Origin: CAVQFB01 sp963711675
GTDB taxonomy: Bacteria > Acidobacteriota > Terriglobia > Terriglobales > Acidobacteriaceae
NCBI GenBank assembly: GCA_963711675.1
Contig: CAVQFB010000011.1
Coordinates: 1-64,000 of the forward strand
Length of the DNA stretch: 64,000 nt
Direction of reading: 5' to 3'
The notes below the pieces were generated by a model. The model made no database searches. It was not told the DNA's origin and saw only the letters and a program-made list of their open reading frames with translations. The number at the start of each line of letters is the position of its first letter. The first letter of the stretch is position 1. This document shows positions 9,461-18,417 of the stretch, piece by piece. Made by a program: the position numbers and the translations under genes.

Positions 9461-9952
9461 ATGAGCAAGCTCACGGCGGCGGTACAAGAACAGATTCTGT
9501 CCGTCTTGCAAACGGCGGAGGACCGTCTCGAATACCTCACTCCCAACGATTGGGCGCTCATTGTGGACCGTTCCCAGCAGGTCTCCTTCAAGAAGCATGA
9601 TTTCCTGATTCAGAAGGGCAAGCAGGCCCGCATGTTGTACTTGTTGGTGAAAGGCACAGCCAGGATCGAGGTCGACTTCAGGGCGAGAATCGCGGAGATT
9701 GGTCCTGGACAAATCTGGGGGGAAATGGCGTTTCTGGAAAACTCCGTTGCCAGCGCTACCGTCACCGCACAAGAGAATGTGGAGGCCTGCGCGATTGAAT
9801 GGTCAACTCTTAACGATCTCTTCGAACTGTTTCCCCACCTGGCCTCCCGGTTCTATCGATCGCTGGCGGTAAGCCTGTCGCGCAGGTTGAGGGACCAGAT
9901 CGTGCTCAAGTCCGGCGGCAAGAAGTCGGGACTCTCAGGACCCGGCGCGTGA
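9461..9952 (+). CDS. Cyclic nucleotide-binding domain protein without DNA-binding domain
   Basis: 163 residues consisting of one Crp-like cyclic nucleotide-binding beta-roll: FLIQKGKQARMLYLLVKG (about residues 47-64), then IGPGQIWGEMAFLENSVASA, which corresponds to the phosphate-binding cassette (GExxxxxxxxRxA in Crp), followed by a dimerisation-like helix (SRFYRSLAVSLSRRLRD). The cassette arginine is not obvious: ASATVTA replaces the usual RSA, so binding of cAMP or cGMP is uncertain. There is no helix-turn-helix, so it is not a standalone transcription factor. Proteins of this size are common in Acidobacteria and may act as regulatory subunits. It is convergent with lon. Confidence 0.85.
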   Translation: MSKLTAAVQEQILSVLQTAEDRLEYLTPNDWALIVDRSQQVSFKKHDFLIQKGKQARMLYLLVKGTARIEVDFRARIAEIGPGQIWGEMAFLENSVASATVTAQENVEACAIEWSTLNDLFELFPHLASRFYRSLAVSLSRRLRDQIVLKSGGKKSGLSGPGA

Positions 9953-10003
9953 TAGCCACCCAATCCGCCTCAACTGAATGCGCGGACCAGGCTCATCCCT
10001 GAA

Positions 10004-10033
10004 CAAAAAAACCAGTTCTCGAAAGAGAACTGG
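10004..10033 (-). terminator. Intrinsic terminator of lon
   Basis: A perfect 9-bp stem (CCAGTTCTC / GAGAACTGG) closes a GAAA/TTTC tetraloop at 10012-10033. On the minus strand it is followed by seven U (A-run 10005-10011 on the plus strand). It lies about 25 bp past the lon stop codon. Confidence 0.93.
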
Positions 10034-10058
10034 CTTCAACATCTGAGACTGACCACTG

Positions 10059-12504
10059 TTATGCTCGGGTCGTGAGAACCTTCTCCCGCTCTTCCTCGTC
10101 CAGCTTTTCTTCGCGTCGGCTTGTAGGCAAAGCCAGTTCCAGCGCTTCGTCAATCGTCTTGACGTAGTGCACGGTCAGATTCTCCAGCTGCTCGGCAGTC
10201 AGATCTTCTTCCACGTTGGTCTTGTTCTCCGCGGGCAGAATCACGTCGCGAACTCCCGCGCGCTTAGCCGCCAGAACCTTCTCCTTGATGCCGCCCACTG
10301 GCAAAACATTGCCACTCAAAGTGATTTCACCGGTCATCGCGGTAAGCGGCCGCACCGGACGCTCGGTGAGCAACGAAACCAGCGCCGTTGCCATGGTCAC
10401 ACCCGCCGAAGGCCCATCCTTGGGATCGCGCCCGCCGGCACGTGAATGTGGATATCGTGATCGGCGAAGAAGCTCTCCGCAATGGCGAGCTGCGCCGCGT
10501 TCGATCGCACCCAGGTTAACGCCGCCTGCATCGACTCCTGCATCACCTGCCCGATCTGTCCGGTCATGGTGAAGCTGCCCTTGCCCTTCATCTTGTTGGC
10601 TTCAATGAACAGAACGTCGCCGCCCGCCGGCGTCCACGCCAGGCCCACAGCCACTCCCGCCCGCTTGGTTCGCTCCGCAATTTCGCCTTCCGTACGAATC
10701 TTGATGCCGCCAAGAAACTCCTGAATGATCTCCTTGGTGACAATCAGCTTCTCTGTCTTGCCCTCTGCGAGCCTGCGCGCCTGTTTGCGGCACACCGTGC
10801 CGATGTTCCGCTCCAGGTTGCGCACACCTGCTTCATGCGTGTAGTGGCGTATCAGGAAGCGAATCGCCTCTTCCGGAATCTCGATCTGTTCCGCCGTGAT
10901 GCCGTTCTCCTCGATCTGCCGCGGAATCAGATATTGGAATGCAATATGGACCTTTTCTTCCTCGGTGTAGCCCTGCAGTTCGATGATCTCCATGCGGTCG
11001 CGCAATGGTTCCGCAATCGGGTCGAGCATGTTCGCCGTAGTGATGAACAACACTTTCGACAAATCGAACGGCACATCCAGGTAGTTGTCCCGGAACGTCG
11101 CGTTCTGCTCGGGATCGAGTGCCTCGAGCAGCGCCGAACCCGGATCGCCGCGGAAATCGCGCCCCACTTTGTCGATTTCGTCGAGCATGAACACCGGATC
11201 TTTCGGTCTCGGCTCGCCGAATGCCCTGAATGATCTGTCCCGGCAACGCCCCGATGTAAGTCCGGCGATGGCCGCGAATTTCGGCCTCGTCGTGCACGCC
11301 GCCCAGAGAGATGCGGACAAACTTCCGCCCAAGCGCTCGCGCGATCGACTTTCCCAGCGAGGTCTTTCCCACGCCTGGAGGCCCAACAAAGCACAGAATC
11401 GGACCCTTCATCGTCGGCTTCAACCGCCGCACGGAGAGAAAATCCAGAATGCGGTCTTTGACCTTTTTCAGATCGTAGTGATCCGTATCCAGAATTTCTT
11501 TCGCTTTGGGGATGTCCACTTCGCCGCCGGAAGTTTTCGCCCACGGCAACACCGCCAGCCACTCGATGTAGTTCCGGGTAACCGAATAGTCCGCCGCCAT
11601 GGGGGACATGCGCGCCAGTCGGCCCAATTCTTTCAGCGCTTCTTTCTTGACCTCGTCCGGCATGCCGGCATCTTCGATTTTCTGCCGCAGTTCTTCGGTA
11701 TCGCGCGCGCCTTCATCCTGCTCGCCCAATTCCTTCTGAATGGCCTTCATCTGCTCGCGCAGGTAGTACTCCCGCTGCGTCTGCTGCACTCGGTCCTGCA
11801 CCTCCGACTGGATCTTGTTGCGGAGCTGCTGCACCTCCAGCTCTTTCGCCAGATGCTGGTTAATCTTCTCCAGGCGCACTCGAACATCGGTCGTCTCGAG
11901 CGTGTCCTGCTTATCGGGGGTGGAGAGCGACGGCAACGACGAGGCAATGAAATCGACCAGGCGGCCCGGCTCCTCGATGTTCATCGCCACGGTGGCAAGC
12001 TCATCCGAGAGTGTCGGCGACCCCGCAACAATCTGCTGAAACAGGGTCAGCACGTTACGCTGCAGGGCTTCTATCTCCGCCCCTTTCGGCGGAATTCCTT
12101 CGGGAATCGAATCCACCCGCCCGCGCATAAAGGGGGTGAGTTGTGTGAACTCCACCAGCCGAACCCGCTCCAGCCCCTCGGCAAAAACGAACAGGCTCTG
12201 GTTCGGCATCTTGACCACTTTGTGAACCACCGCCAGCGTCCCCACCGTATAGAGGTCCGTGGGCTGGGGCGAATCCACACGCGCTTCCCTCTGCGCTACC
12301 ACCACGATGGTCTTGTCCTCGCCCAAGGAGTTAATCAGTTGGACAGAGCTCTCTCCCCACCGTGAGGGGCAAAACTGCATGTGGGAACAGCACCGTGTCC
12401 CGAACTGGGAGGATCGGCAAGGACCGATCTTCCGCGGGCGGCTGTTCGATTACCTCTTCTTCTTTAGCCTTCGAGGTGCGTTCGGTTCGCGACTGCTGTG
12501 GCAT
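10059..12504 (-). CDS. lon: Lon protease (endopeptidase La), frame broken by three small indels
   Basis: ATP-dependent serine protease that degrades misfolded and regulatory proteins in the cytoplasm; about 815 residues when the pieces are joined. Order: N-terminal substrate domain (LPILPVRDTVLFPHAVLPL), coiled helical region, AAA+ module with Walker A GPPGVGKTS and Walker B PVFMLDEIDK, and the Ser-Lys protease domain with GPSAG (serine codon at 10407-10409) and GGIKEK. The ATG at 12504 has an AAGGAGAAAC site. Indels occur at about 12346-12355 (within an AG repeat, after LTVGRE), about 11200-11206 (RRAET|KDPVFM) and about 10420-10423 (AIP|KDGPSAG, one A missing). Every catalytic residue is present in one of the frames, so sequencing error is the simplest explanation; if real, the protease would be lost. 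Confidence 0.88.
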
Positions 12505-12753
12505 GTTTCTCCTTGAGTGTGTTCCGCTCAAGTTTGATGATTGAACCTGCCCAAAGGATGCAAACTACCCCACCCTAATCTCTGCAGATCGTTGGATTCT
12601 AACCCTTTCGGCTGGGTTTGCGCCATGACGAAGGTGTTGGTGCTGACACTAGCCCAAGGTGCCCCAAGAGGTGCAAAGTCACCTCGGGAGCTGTAATCAG
12701 ACACGTCGGCGAGGAGCCACGATTATTTGCGGCGGTCCTCAAGGAAGAACAGC

Positions 12754-12786
12754 AGGCCGCTGCCGGACCGGTGAGGACAGCGGCCT
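12754..12786 (-). terminator. Possible terminator hairpin
   Basis: A 9-bp perfect stem (AGGCCGCTG / CAGCGGCCT) with a 15-base loop lies just past the stop codon of the secreted protein gene on the minus strand. No U-run follows, so it may be a 3' stabilising hairpin. Confidence 0.45.
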
Positions 12787-12792
12787 GAAAAC

Positions 12793-13167
12793 TCAAAATA
12801 CGTGCTTTGCTTGATCGCCCTTGAAAACTAGTTCCTGCAGGACATGGCGGTCGGAGGCATCGTGAGTGTACAGAGTCACGCTCTGAGTCGCCTTCTCCGG
12901 CAGCGGTACCAGCGTGCATTTCACACGCGCCTCGGCTGCGTTCTTCGCGTGCAGTTGCGTGAACACCATGACATGATTGTCCCCATCCATGGTGTGTTTC
13001 ACTTCATAGTCGCCTTTGGGCAAAAGCACATTCCCCACCAGCATTGGTTGATCGAAGCTGACGATACGGGTGTCCGCAACCCCGAACTTGTTCTGATTGG
13101 CAGCGAGCAGCACACCCGCTGCGAACAGGCACACAGCTACTACCGCTACCACTTTGAATACGCGCAT
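12793..13167 (-). CDS. Small secreted protein, conserved type in Acidobacteria
   Basis: 124 residues with a clear signal peptide (MRVFKVVAVVAVCLFAAGVLLAA) and a beta-rich mature domain containing MLVGNVLLPKGDYEVKHTMD and HVMVFTQLHAKNAAEARVKC. The phrase 'LPKGDYxV...GDxHxMVF' recurs in small acidobacterial exported proteins of unknown function. A strong GGAGGA site precedes the ATG at the usual spacing. It is a single-gene unit: lon starts about 290 bp downstream on the same strand and pheA ends about 165 bp upstream. One mature cysteine is present (VKCTL), so no intramolecular disulfide is expected. Function is not recognised. Confidence 0.8.
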   Translation of the reverse strand: MRVFKVVAVVAVCLFAAGVLLAANQNKFGVADTRIVSFDQPMLVGNVLLPKGDYEVKHTMDGDNHVMVFTQLHAKNAAEARVKCTLVPLPEKATQSVTLYTHDASDRHVLQELVFKGDQAKHVF

Positions 13168-13333
13168 AAATCCTCCATTTCCATGATTCCGGGGTCCCGG
13201 TTCGGGAACCTAGCTAAAGGGTAGCTCTGAGATGAGGAAGATACAGTGTGTCGGCTCACATCGCGGTGTGACAGAACGTACGGGAACCGGACGGCTTGAG
13301 CTGCGCTCGGGGGCCAACAAAACCGGTTTCTGC

Positions 13334-14140
13334 CTACGCTGCCGGATAGATTCCCAGCACTTTCACCAGGTCAGCTATCTCTGCCAGGTGATGCAGCGCG
13401 TTGCGCGCCGCTTCGTCATCGCCGCTCAGAATATCGACGTAAAACATGTACTCCCACGGCCGTCCCCTCACCGGTCGCGATTCAATCTTGCTCAGGCTGA
13501 TGTCGCGCAGGGCAAAAACGCTCAACGCCTTGAACAACGCGCCCGGCGTGTTCTTCACGCTGAAGGCTAACGAGGTTTTGTTCGCATTCGGTAGCACACG
13601 CTTCACTTTGCGAATCAGGAAAAAACGCGTGAAGTTCTGCTTGTCGTCCTCGACTCCCGCTTTTAGGATCTCCCCTCCGTATTCGCGTGCAGCCTGGCGG
13701 CCCGCGATACCGGCCGCATCTCGCAGCTTCGTTTCGATGACGTGTTTCACGCTGCCCGCCGTATCGTAAAAAGGAACCGGCTCAATGCCGGGGTGCTTGT
13801 GGAAAAAATCGCGGCACTGATCCAGCGCCACCGGGTGCGAGAATACCCGCCTCACATCGCGAAGCTTCACGCCTCGCCCCGCGATTACATTGTGGCGTAT
13901 GCGTAAGCGGAATTCGCGCTGGATGAAGAAACCGCGAGCCAGCAGTAAATCGAAGTGTTCCGCCACCGAACCCGCCAGCGAGTTCTCGATGGGAATGACA
14001 GCGCCTGCCACCAAGCCCTTACCCACACGGTCAAACACCTCGGGTGAGCGGGCGCAACTTACCACCTTGCAACCCGGCAGCATCTGTTGTGCGGCTTCGT
14101 GGCTGAATGAGCCTGCCTCTCCTTGAATGGCAATCTTCAT
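13334..14140 (-). CDS. pheA: Prephenate dehydratase
   Basis: 268 residues, the monofunctional bacterial form with no chorismate mutase domain. It converts prephenate to phenylpyruvate in phenylalanine synthesis. The catalytic domain (1-180) contains GxxGxFSHEAA, PIENSLAGSV, HPVALDQCR, DTAGSV and the active-site NFTRF (the TRF threonine). The C-terminal ACT domain (about 190-265) has GALFKALSVFALRDISLSKI and ESRP, the motifs that bind phenylalanine for feedback inhibition. The ATG overlaps the stop of the GNAT gene upstream (ATGA), so the two are translated together. Confidence 0.95.
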   Translation of the reverse strand: MKIAIQGEAGSFSHEAAQQMLPGCKVVSCARSPEVFDRVGKGLVAGAVIPIENSLAGSVAEHFDLLLARGFFIQREFRLRIRHNVIAGRGVKLRDVRRVFSHPVALDQCRDFFHKHPGIEPVPFYDTAGSVKHVIETKLRDAAGIAGRQAAREYGGEILKAGVEDDKQNFTRFFLIRKVKRVLPNANKTSLAFSVKNTPGALFKALSVFALRDISLSKIESRPVRGRPWEYMFYVDILSGDDEAARNALHHLAEIADLVKVLGIYPAA

Positions 14141-14655
14141 GTAGGCAAACTAGCTTTCTCAGGGTGGGGAAGCAAATCCTTTTTCAGCACCAGAGCGTCC
14201 ACTCCATTCGAGTAGTAACGCCGCAGGGTTCCCGTGACGAAGTATTGATGACGTTTGTAGAAAGCCAGAGCAGGAAGATTGTCGACGGCCGTCTCCAGCG
14301 CAATGCTGGGACAGCCCGCCGCCCGCAGGCGTTTCTCGGCAGCAGTTAGCAACTCTGACCCGACCCCCAAATGGCGGGATTGCTCTGGCACGTCGATCGT
14401 GATGATGTGGCCTGCCCGCCGACGGGCTTCGGCGATGATAAAACCCACAATCTCCCCCGCTCCTGTCGATTCGGGCTGCGACTTAATCCCGTCCCTGGGA
14501 TCGGCTTCCGCAACCAGCGTAAAGGAGCCCGCGCGCCGCATGTACAGCGACAGCTCCACTCGTGAGTAGGCGATTTCGGCCGGAAAACACGCTTGGTCGA
14601 TTTGCCAGAGTAGGTCGAAATCCTCGCGCCGGTAATCACGAAGGCTGAACTGCAC
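14137..14655 (-). CDS. GNAT acetyltransferase, RimI-like
   Basis: About 172 residues from a GTG start at 14655 (VQFSLRDYRREDFDLLWQID). The GNAT core shows the acetyl-CoA loop region SRHLGVGSELLTAAEKRL and NLPALAFYKRHQYFVTGTLR near the C-terminus, close to the RimI pattern (ribosomal protein or other N-terminal acetylation). The frame is open up to 15195, but that part is antisense to the real plus-strand gene at 14809-15477 and its composition is poor, so I place the start at 14655; an in-frame GTG further up is possible. The stop codon overlaps the pheA start by the ATGA arrangement. Substrate is unknown. Confidence 0.85.
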   Translation of the reverse strand: MQFSLRDYRREDFDLLWQIDQACFPAEIAYSRVELSLYMRRAGSFTLVAEADPRDGIKSQPESTGAGEIVGFIIAEARRRAGHIITIDVPEQSRHLGVGSELLTAAEKRLRAAGCPSIALETAVDNLPALAFYKRHQYFVTGTLRRYYSNGVDALVLKKDLLPHPEKASLPT

Positions 14656-14808
14656 GCGAACATTGTAAAGGGCCTTGAACAGACCACCCTGATCAGTGAT
14701 CAAAACCTGCACATAAGAAGATACGGCGCTCCGTCGCGAAAAACTTCTCCTCCCGGAAAATGGAGCTTCTCGCCTCTTGCTGTGTGAGCGTCCGTGGACG
14801 TACCATAG

Positions 14809-15477
14809 GTGGGTGAGGCTGTGGTGGGGCGCCTTCTCTTCATCGACGTTCTTTTTGCCGTCGTCGTTTTGACCGCGTGGTACTTCTGGTTCGCTCGTAG
14901 CAACCGGCGCCGGGGTGCTAACGCTCTCCGTTGGGTCCAGGTGGCCTGCGCGGGCAAAGGGCGAATCGTGAACTCTCACTGGCAGGGCACATCTCTCCTG
15001 AAGGCGAGTCTGTACCTCCCCTCCCGCTGGTTCGATGACGCCAAACTCACCGTCCGTCTTCTCCCCAGGCCCCTTCCAATTCAGTGGCTGATGGGTCGCT
15101 GGCACAAACAGAAAGAGACGCTGACCTTCGAGGCCGATCTCGGGTGCGCTCCCAACTTCCGCCTCGATGTCTTCAATCATCGCTGGTGCGGACACAACAG
15201 CAAGAATTTGGGGTCCGCGTCACGGGAATGGACCATCACAAAGCCGGGACCCATCGTCTTGACCACACGTGAAAAGTGGTCCCAGGAACTGAATCCGGTC
15301 GTAAGCGCCCTGATGTCGTCCCGCGAAAAGAATTTTCTTAGCGTTCGCTTTCACCCCGACTCACCGCATTTTTCGGCCACGATCGATCTCGATCGTCTCT
15401 CCGATCAGCGTTCGGCAGAAGGCCTGCTGCACGTTTTATTGGAACTGGCCGAAGGCGCATCCGCAAGACAGCTGTAG
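14809..15477 (+). CDS. Hypothetical membrane-anchored protein
   Basis: 222 residues with one N-terminal transmembrane segment (LLFIDVLFAVVVLTAWYFWF) followed by basic residues, so the body is probably cytoplasmic. The body contains beta-like segments (KASLYLPSRWFDDAKLTVRL; IVNSHWQGTSLLKASLYL) and ends in LHVLLELAEGA. I do not recognise a family, but the composition is protein-like and no better frame competes except the antisense extension of the GNAT gene. It ends 6 bp before the convergent response-regulator gene stop. Confidence 0.7.
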   Translation: MGEAVVGRLLFIDVLFAVVVLTAWYFWFARSNRRRGANALRWVQVACAGKGRIVNSHWQGTSLLKASLYLPSRWFDDAKLTVRLLPRPLPIQWLMGRWHKQKETLTFEADLGCAPNFRLDVFNHRWCGHNSKNLGSASREWTITKPGPIVLTTREKWSQELNPVVSALMSSREKNFLSVRFHPDSPHFSATIDLDRLSDQRSAEGLLHVLLELAEGASARQL

Positions 15478-15483
15478 CCAGCC

Positions 15484-16245
15484 TCACCCCTCCGGCTCCG
15501 CGACAAAACGGTACCCCACTCCTCGCACTGTAAGCAGATGCCTAGGCTTCGAAGGGTCTGTCTCAATGTAGCGCCGCAAGCGCACCACGAAATTGTCGAT
15601 CGCCCGTGTATCCGTGTCCTCTCTCAAATCCCAAACATCTTCGAGAATCGACTTCCTCGCCACTACCCGCCCATTGTTGCGGACCAGGTGACGCAACAGC
15701 TCCGTCTCCATGAGGGTCAGCTGGATGGTGCTGTCGCCACTGTGCAATTGCAGTCTGCCAAAATCGATCGTCTTCCCCCCAAACGAGAAGACGTCACTGC
15801 CGCCAGCGGCATCCGCACCTGAAACGTGCCCAGCCTTCTCTCTCCCATCGTGCTGATCGCTTTTCCCCCGCAACCACTGGCTCCGGCGAAGCAGCCCCTG
15901 CAAACGCGCCAGCAGAATTGCCAGCTCAAACGGCTTTGGCAAGTAGTCGTCGGCGCCCGATGCAAATCCCTTGAGCACGTCCTCCGGACGGCTCCGCGCC
16001 GTGAGCATCAGCACCGGCACATAGTTCTGCGCCGCTCGCAACTCCGACGCCACCGCAAAGCCGTCTTTCCCGGGAAGCATCACATCCAGGACCACAGCAT
16101 CAAAACTTTCGCTTTTTCCCAGCAGGCGGTCGAGAGCCGATTCTCCATCCCCCGCGACGACCACCGAATGTCCTTCCGCCTCCAGATTGAACCGCAATCC
16201 CTGGGCGAGGTGCGCTTCGTCCTCCACCACCAGCACGTGACTCAT
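15484..16245 (-). CDS. OmpR/PhoB-family response regulator
   Basis: 253 residues. The receiver domain (1-120) has the acidic pair in VVEDEAHLA, the phosphoacceptor in AVVLDVMLPGKDG, the threonine in MLTARS and the lysine in PKPFE, so it is a normal phosphorylatable receiver. An unusually long linker (about 120-155) leads to a winged-helix DNA-binding domain (LTLMETELLRHLVRNNGRVV; DNFVVRLRRYIE; VRGVGYRF). It should be phosphorylated by the histidine kinase encoded just upstream, whose stop codon overlaps this start by ATGA. Target genes are unknown; nothing in the sequence shows the signal. Confidence 0.95.
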   Translation of the reverse strand: MSHVLVVEDEAHLAQGLRFNLEAEGHSVVVAGDGESALDRLLGKSESFDAVVLDVMLPGKDGFAVASELRAAQNYVPVLMLTARSRPEDVLKGFASGADDYLPKPFELAILLARLQGLLRRSQWLRGKSDQHDGREKAGHVSGADAAGGSDVFSFGGKTIDFGRLQLHSGDSTIQLTLMETELLRHLVRNNGRVVARKSILEDVWDLREDTDTRAIDNFVVRLRRYIETDPSKPRHLLTVRGVGYRFVAEPEG

Positions 16246-17156
16246 ACCACGCTCCGCGGAAGCTCGATGCTCACTGTCGTTCCCAGACCCTCGCCGTCAC
16301 TCTCCGCAACCACCTTGCCGCCGTGCTTGCGCGCAATCGCCTTCACGATAAACAAGCCCAGTCCCGTGCCCTTCACCTGCGCCATAGACCGGTTCGGCAC
16401 GCGGTAAAAACGCTTGAAGATCTGTTTCAGTTCACCTGCTGGAATTCCAACCCCGTGATCGCGGACGCTGAGCCGAAGATGTTTCTCATCCGGAGCATCG
16501 AGCCGCACTGACACGTTCACTTCGTTCCCGGAATACTTGATGGCGTTGTCGAGCACGTTGGATACTGCTGTGCGCAACTCCTCTGGATCGCCCAGCACGC
16601 GTGTTCCGGCTCCGTTGACCGTCTCTTCGTATTGCAACGCAGCGGGCTGCAGGTGATGGCTTGTGCGCGTTCGCTCCACGCACTCCCCCACCAGGCTGCT
16701 GAATTCCACTTCCATACGATGCCGCGCAGCCTTCTTGAGCCCGGCCTTCCCCGCCCTCAACACCTGTTCCACGGTGCTCAGAAGCCGGTCGGTATCTTGC
16801 AACATGCGTTGGTAAAACTCGCGGCGCTGCGCCTCGTCGATTTCCCGCCGCTGCAATGTCTCCAGGTACAGGCGAATCGATGCAATCGGCGTTTTCAATT
16901 CATGGGTAACGGCATTGATGAAGCTGTCGTGCTGCTCATTGCGCCGGACTTCTCGCACCAGAAAAATTGTGTTCAGGATGATGCCGGCGACAATGGCACC
17001 AAAGAAGATGATGCCGAGGAAAACCTTTAAGCCTTCGCGCCAGTTGAGAATGATCCAACCGCTGCCCACCGCCACCGCGAGCGCAGCAAGAAACACGCCC
17101 ATGACCAGAAAAAACGCAATCGTTTTGCGGCGGCTCGTGATGCGCATGGCTCTCAC
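16242..17156 (-). CDS. Sensor histidine kinase
   Basis: 304 residues. Two transmembrane segments (about 12-33 and 42-65) enclose only about ten residues outside the membrane, so it is an intramembrane-sensing type with no periplasmic domain. Then come the H-box FINAVTHELKTPIASI (about 80-95, with the phosphorylated histidine), N-box NVLDNAIKYSG, G1 DHGVGIP, F-box FKRFYR and G2 KGTGLGLFIV. The kinase is complete. A second ATG nine bases in (MRITSRR) could be the start. The overlapping downstream gene encodes its OmpR-family partner. No HAMP or PAS domain is seen. Confidence 0.95.
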   Translation of the reverse strand: MRAMRITSRRKTIAFFLVMGVFLAALAVAVGSGWIILNWREGLKVFLGIIFFGAIVAGIILNTIFLVREVRRNEQHDSFINAVTHELKTPIASIRLYLETLQRREIDEAQRREFYQRMLQDTDRLLSTVEQVLRAGKAGLKKAARHRMEVEFSSLVGECVERTRTSHHLQPAALQYEETVNGAGTRVLGDPEELRTAVSNVLDNAIKYSGNEVNVSVRLDAPDEKHLRLSVRDHGVGIPAGELKQIFKRFYRVPNRSMAQVKGTGLGLFIVKAIARKHGGKVVAESDGEGLGTTVSIELPRSVV

Positions 17157-17241
17157 GAAGATTGTAACTCCAACGCAAACTGGCCTTAACTACCCGTCCA
17201 CTGATAAGCCTGCTGGCCGCGTGTTTTGCCGCATAAACAAG

Positions 17242-17269
17242 AAAGGGCGCAGCCTGAGCCGCACCCTTT
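17242..17269 (-). terminator. Hairpin downstream of the desaturase gene
   Basis: Stem GGGTGCGGC / GCTGCGCCC (two G-U pairs) flanked by AAA/TTT, with loop TCAG, about 40 bp past the desaturase stop. On the minus strand it is followed by TTTCTTGTTT, a weak U-run. Confidence 0.7.
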
Positions 17270-17306
17270 TCAATTCCGATTGTAAGAACCTGCTGTGAAC
17301 TCCCGC

Positions 17307-18215
17307 TTACACCGACGCCATCTCTGGCTCGGGTTCTCGCACAACCACATCCTCTTCCATCGGACGTTCCAACTCCGACAACTTCACCTTGTAAATCTTC
17401 TCGGCCAGTCCTAGCTTGCTCAAGGCCCAGATGCCGTACCAGTTCATGTCGATCTCATACCACCTCAAGCCGTGCCGCGACGAAGTGGGATGAGCATGGT
17501 GATTGTTGTGCCAGCCTTCCCCAAAGGTCAGAATCGCCACCAGGAAGTTGTTCGTTGACAGATCGCGAGTCGCGAAGCGCCGTGAACCCCACATGTGGGT
17601 AATCGAGTTCACCATCCAGGTCGCGTGTAGTCCTACCACCGTCCGCATGAAAATGCCCCACAACAAGAAGGGCAGCCCACCAATTGCGTACAGGATCACG
17701 CCCAGCACAATCATCGGGACGTAGTGATATTTCGTGATCCACACATGGAACTTGTCCTTCGCCAGGTCCGGAACGTAACGCGCAAGCGTTGTCGTGTCAT
17801 GGTGCATCGACTTGCCCATCAGAATCCAGCCCATGTGCGCCCACCACTTGCCGTCGCGAGGAGAGTGCGGGTCTCCATCCTGATCGGAAAACTGATGATG
17901 AATCCGGTGCGTCGCCACCCAGAAAATCGGCCCGCCTTCAAGCGCAAGCGTCGCGCAGACGGTCAGAAAATATTCCACCCACTTCGGGGTCTTGTAGCCG
18001 CGGTGCGTGAGCAAGCGGTGATACGACATCCCGATTCCCAGACTGCCCGAGACCCACCACAAAAACATCGCGACGAACAGAGCCTTCCAGGTAAAAAAGA
18101 ATAATGCCGCAATCGCGCCGATGTGAAAGGCGGCCATGAAACCTGCGGTCACCCAGTTGATTTCGTCGTTCGCTGCCTGTTTTTTCTTGAGATCCTGAAG
18201 GTCCATTGAGGTCAT
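17307..18215 (-). CDS. Acyl-CoA / fatty acid desaturase, delta-9 type
   Basis: About 302 residues, an integral-membrane di-iron desaturase that introduces a cis double bond into saturated acyl chains and so tunes membrane fluidity. The three histidine boxes are intact: HRLLTHRG, HRIHHQFSD and EGWHNNHHAHP. Hydrophobic segments pair on either side of the boxes (WVTAGFMAAFHIGAIAALFF; ALFVAMFLWWVSGSLGIGMS; MIVLGVILYAIGGLPFLLW). The open frame continues upstream to 18281, but MTSMDLQDLKKK at 18215 is the more natural start. No ferredoxin or reductase gene is adjacent, and the cytochrome b5 extension of eukaryotic forms is absent. A terminator-like hairpin follows the gene. Confidence 0.93.
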   Translation of the reverse strand: MTSMDLQDLKKKQAANDEINWVTAGFMAAFHIGAIAALFFFTWKALFVAMFLWWVSGSLGIGMSYHRLLTHRGYKTPKWVEYFLTVCATLALEGGPIFWVATHRIHHQFSDQDGDPHSPRDGKWWAHMGWILMGKSMHHDTTTLARYVPDLAKDKFHVWITKYHYVPMIVLGVILYAIGGLPFLLWGIFMRTVVGLHATWMVNSITHMWGSRRFATRDLSTNNFLVAILTFGEGWHNNHHAHPTSSRHGLRWYEIDMNWYGIWALSKLGLAEKIYKVKLSELERPMEEDVVVREPEPEMASV

Positions 18216-18417
18216 TTGTCCCGTTTTCTGCGGAGTGTACGCCGTCCCCACAACCACTGCGGCTAACCTATCAGCCGGCACAAAACCTGTTTGTAATACT
18301 TATGTAATAGCCATGTGAAATGCGTTACTGAGGTAATGACACAAAGTGTCGGAGTTTGGCTCTGGGCCGCGTCATTACTCACTTGTTCGTGGAGAAGACT
18401 CTTTGCTCAACAAAGAT

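Noticed and set aside
11085..12365. Long plus-strand open frame opposite lon
   Set aside because: Antisense to the lon body; histidine/arginine-rich and matches no family.
14656..15195. N-terminal extension of the GNAT gene
   Set aside because: It overlaps the plus-strand hypothetical gene and has low-complexity, non-family sequence.
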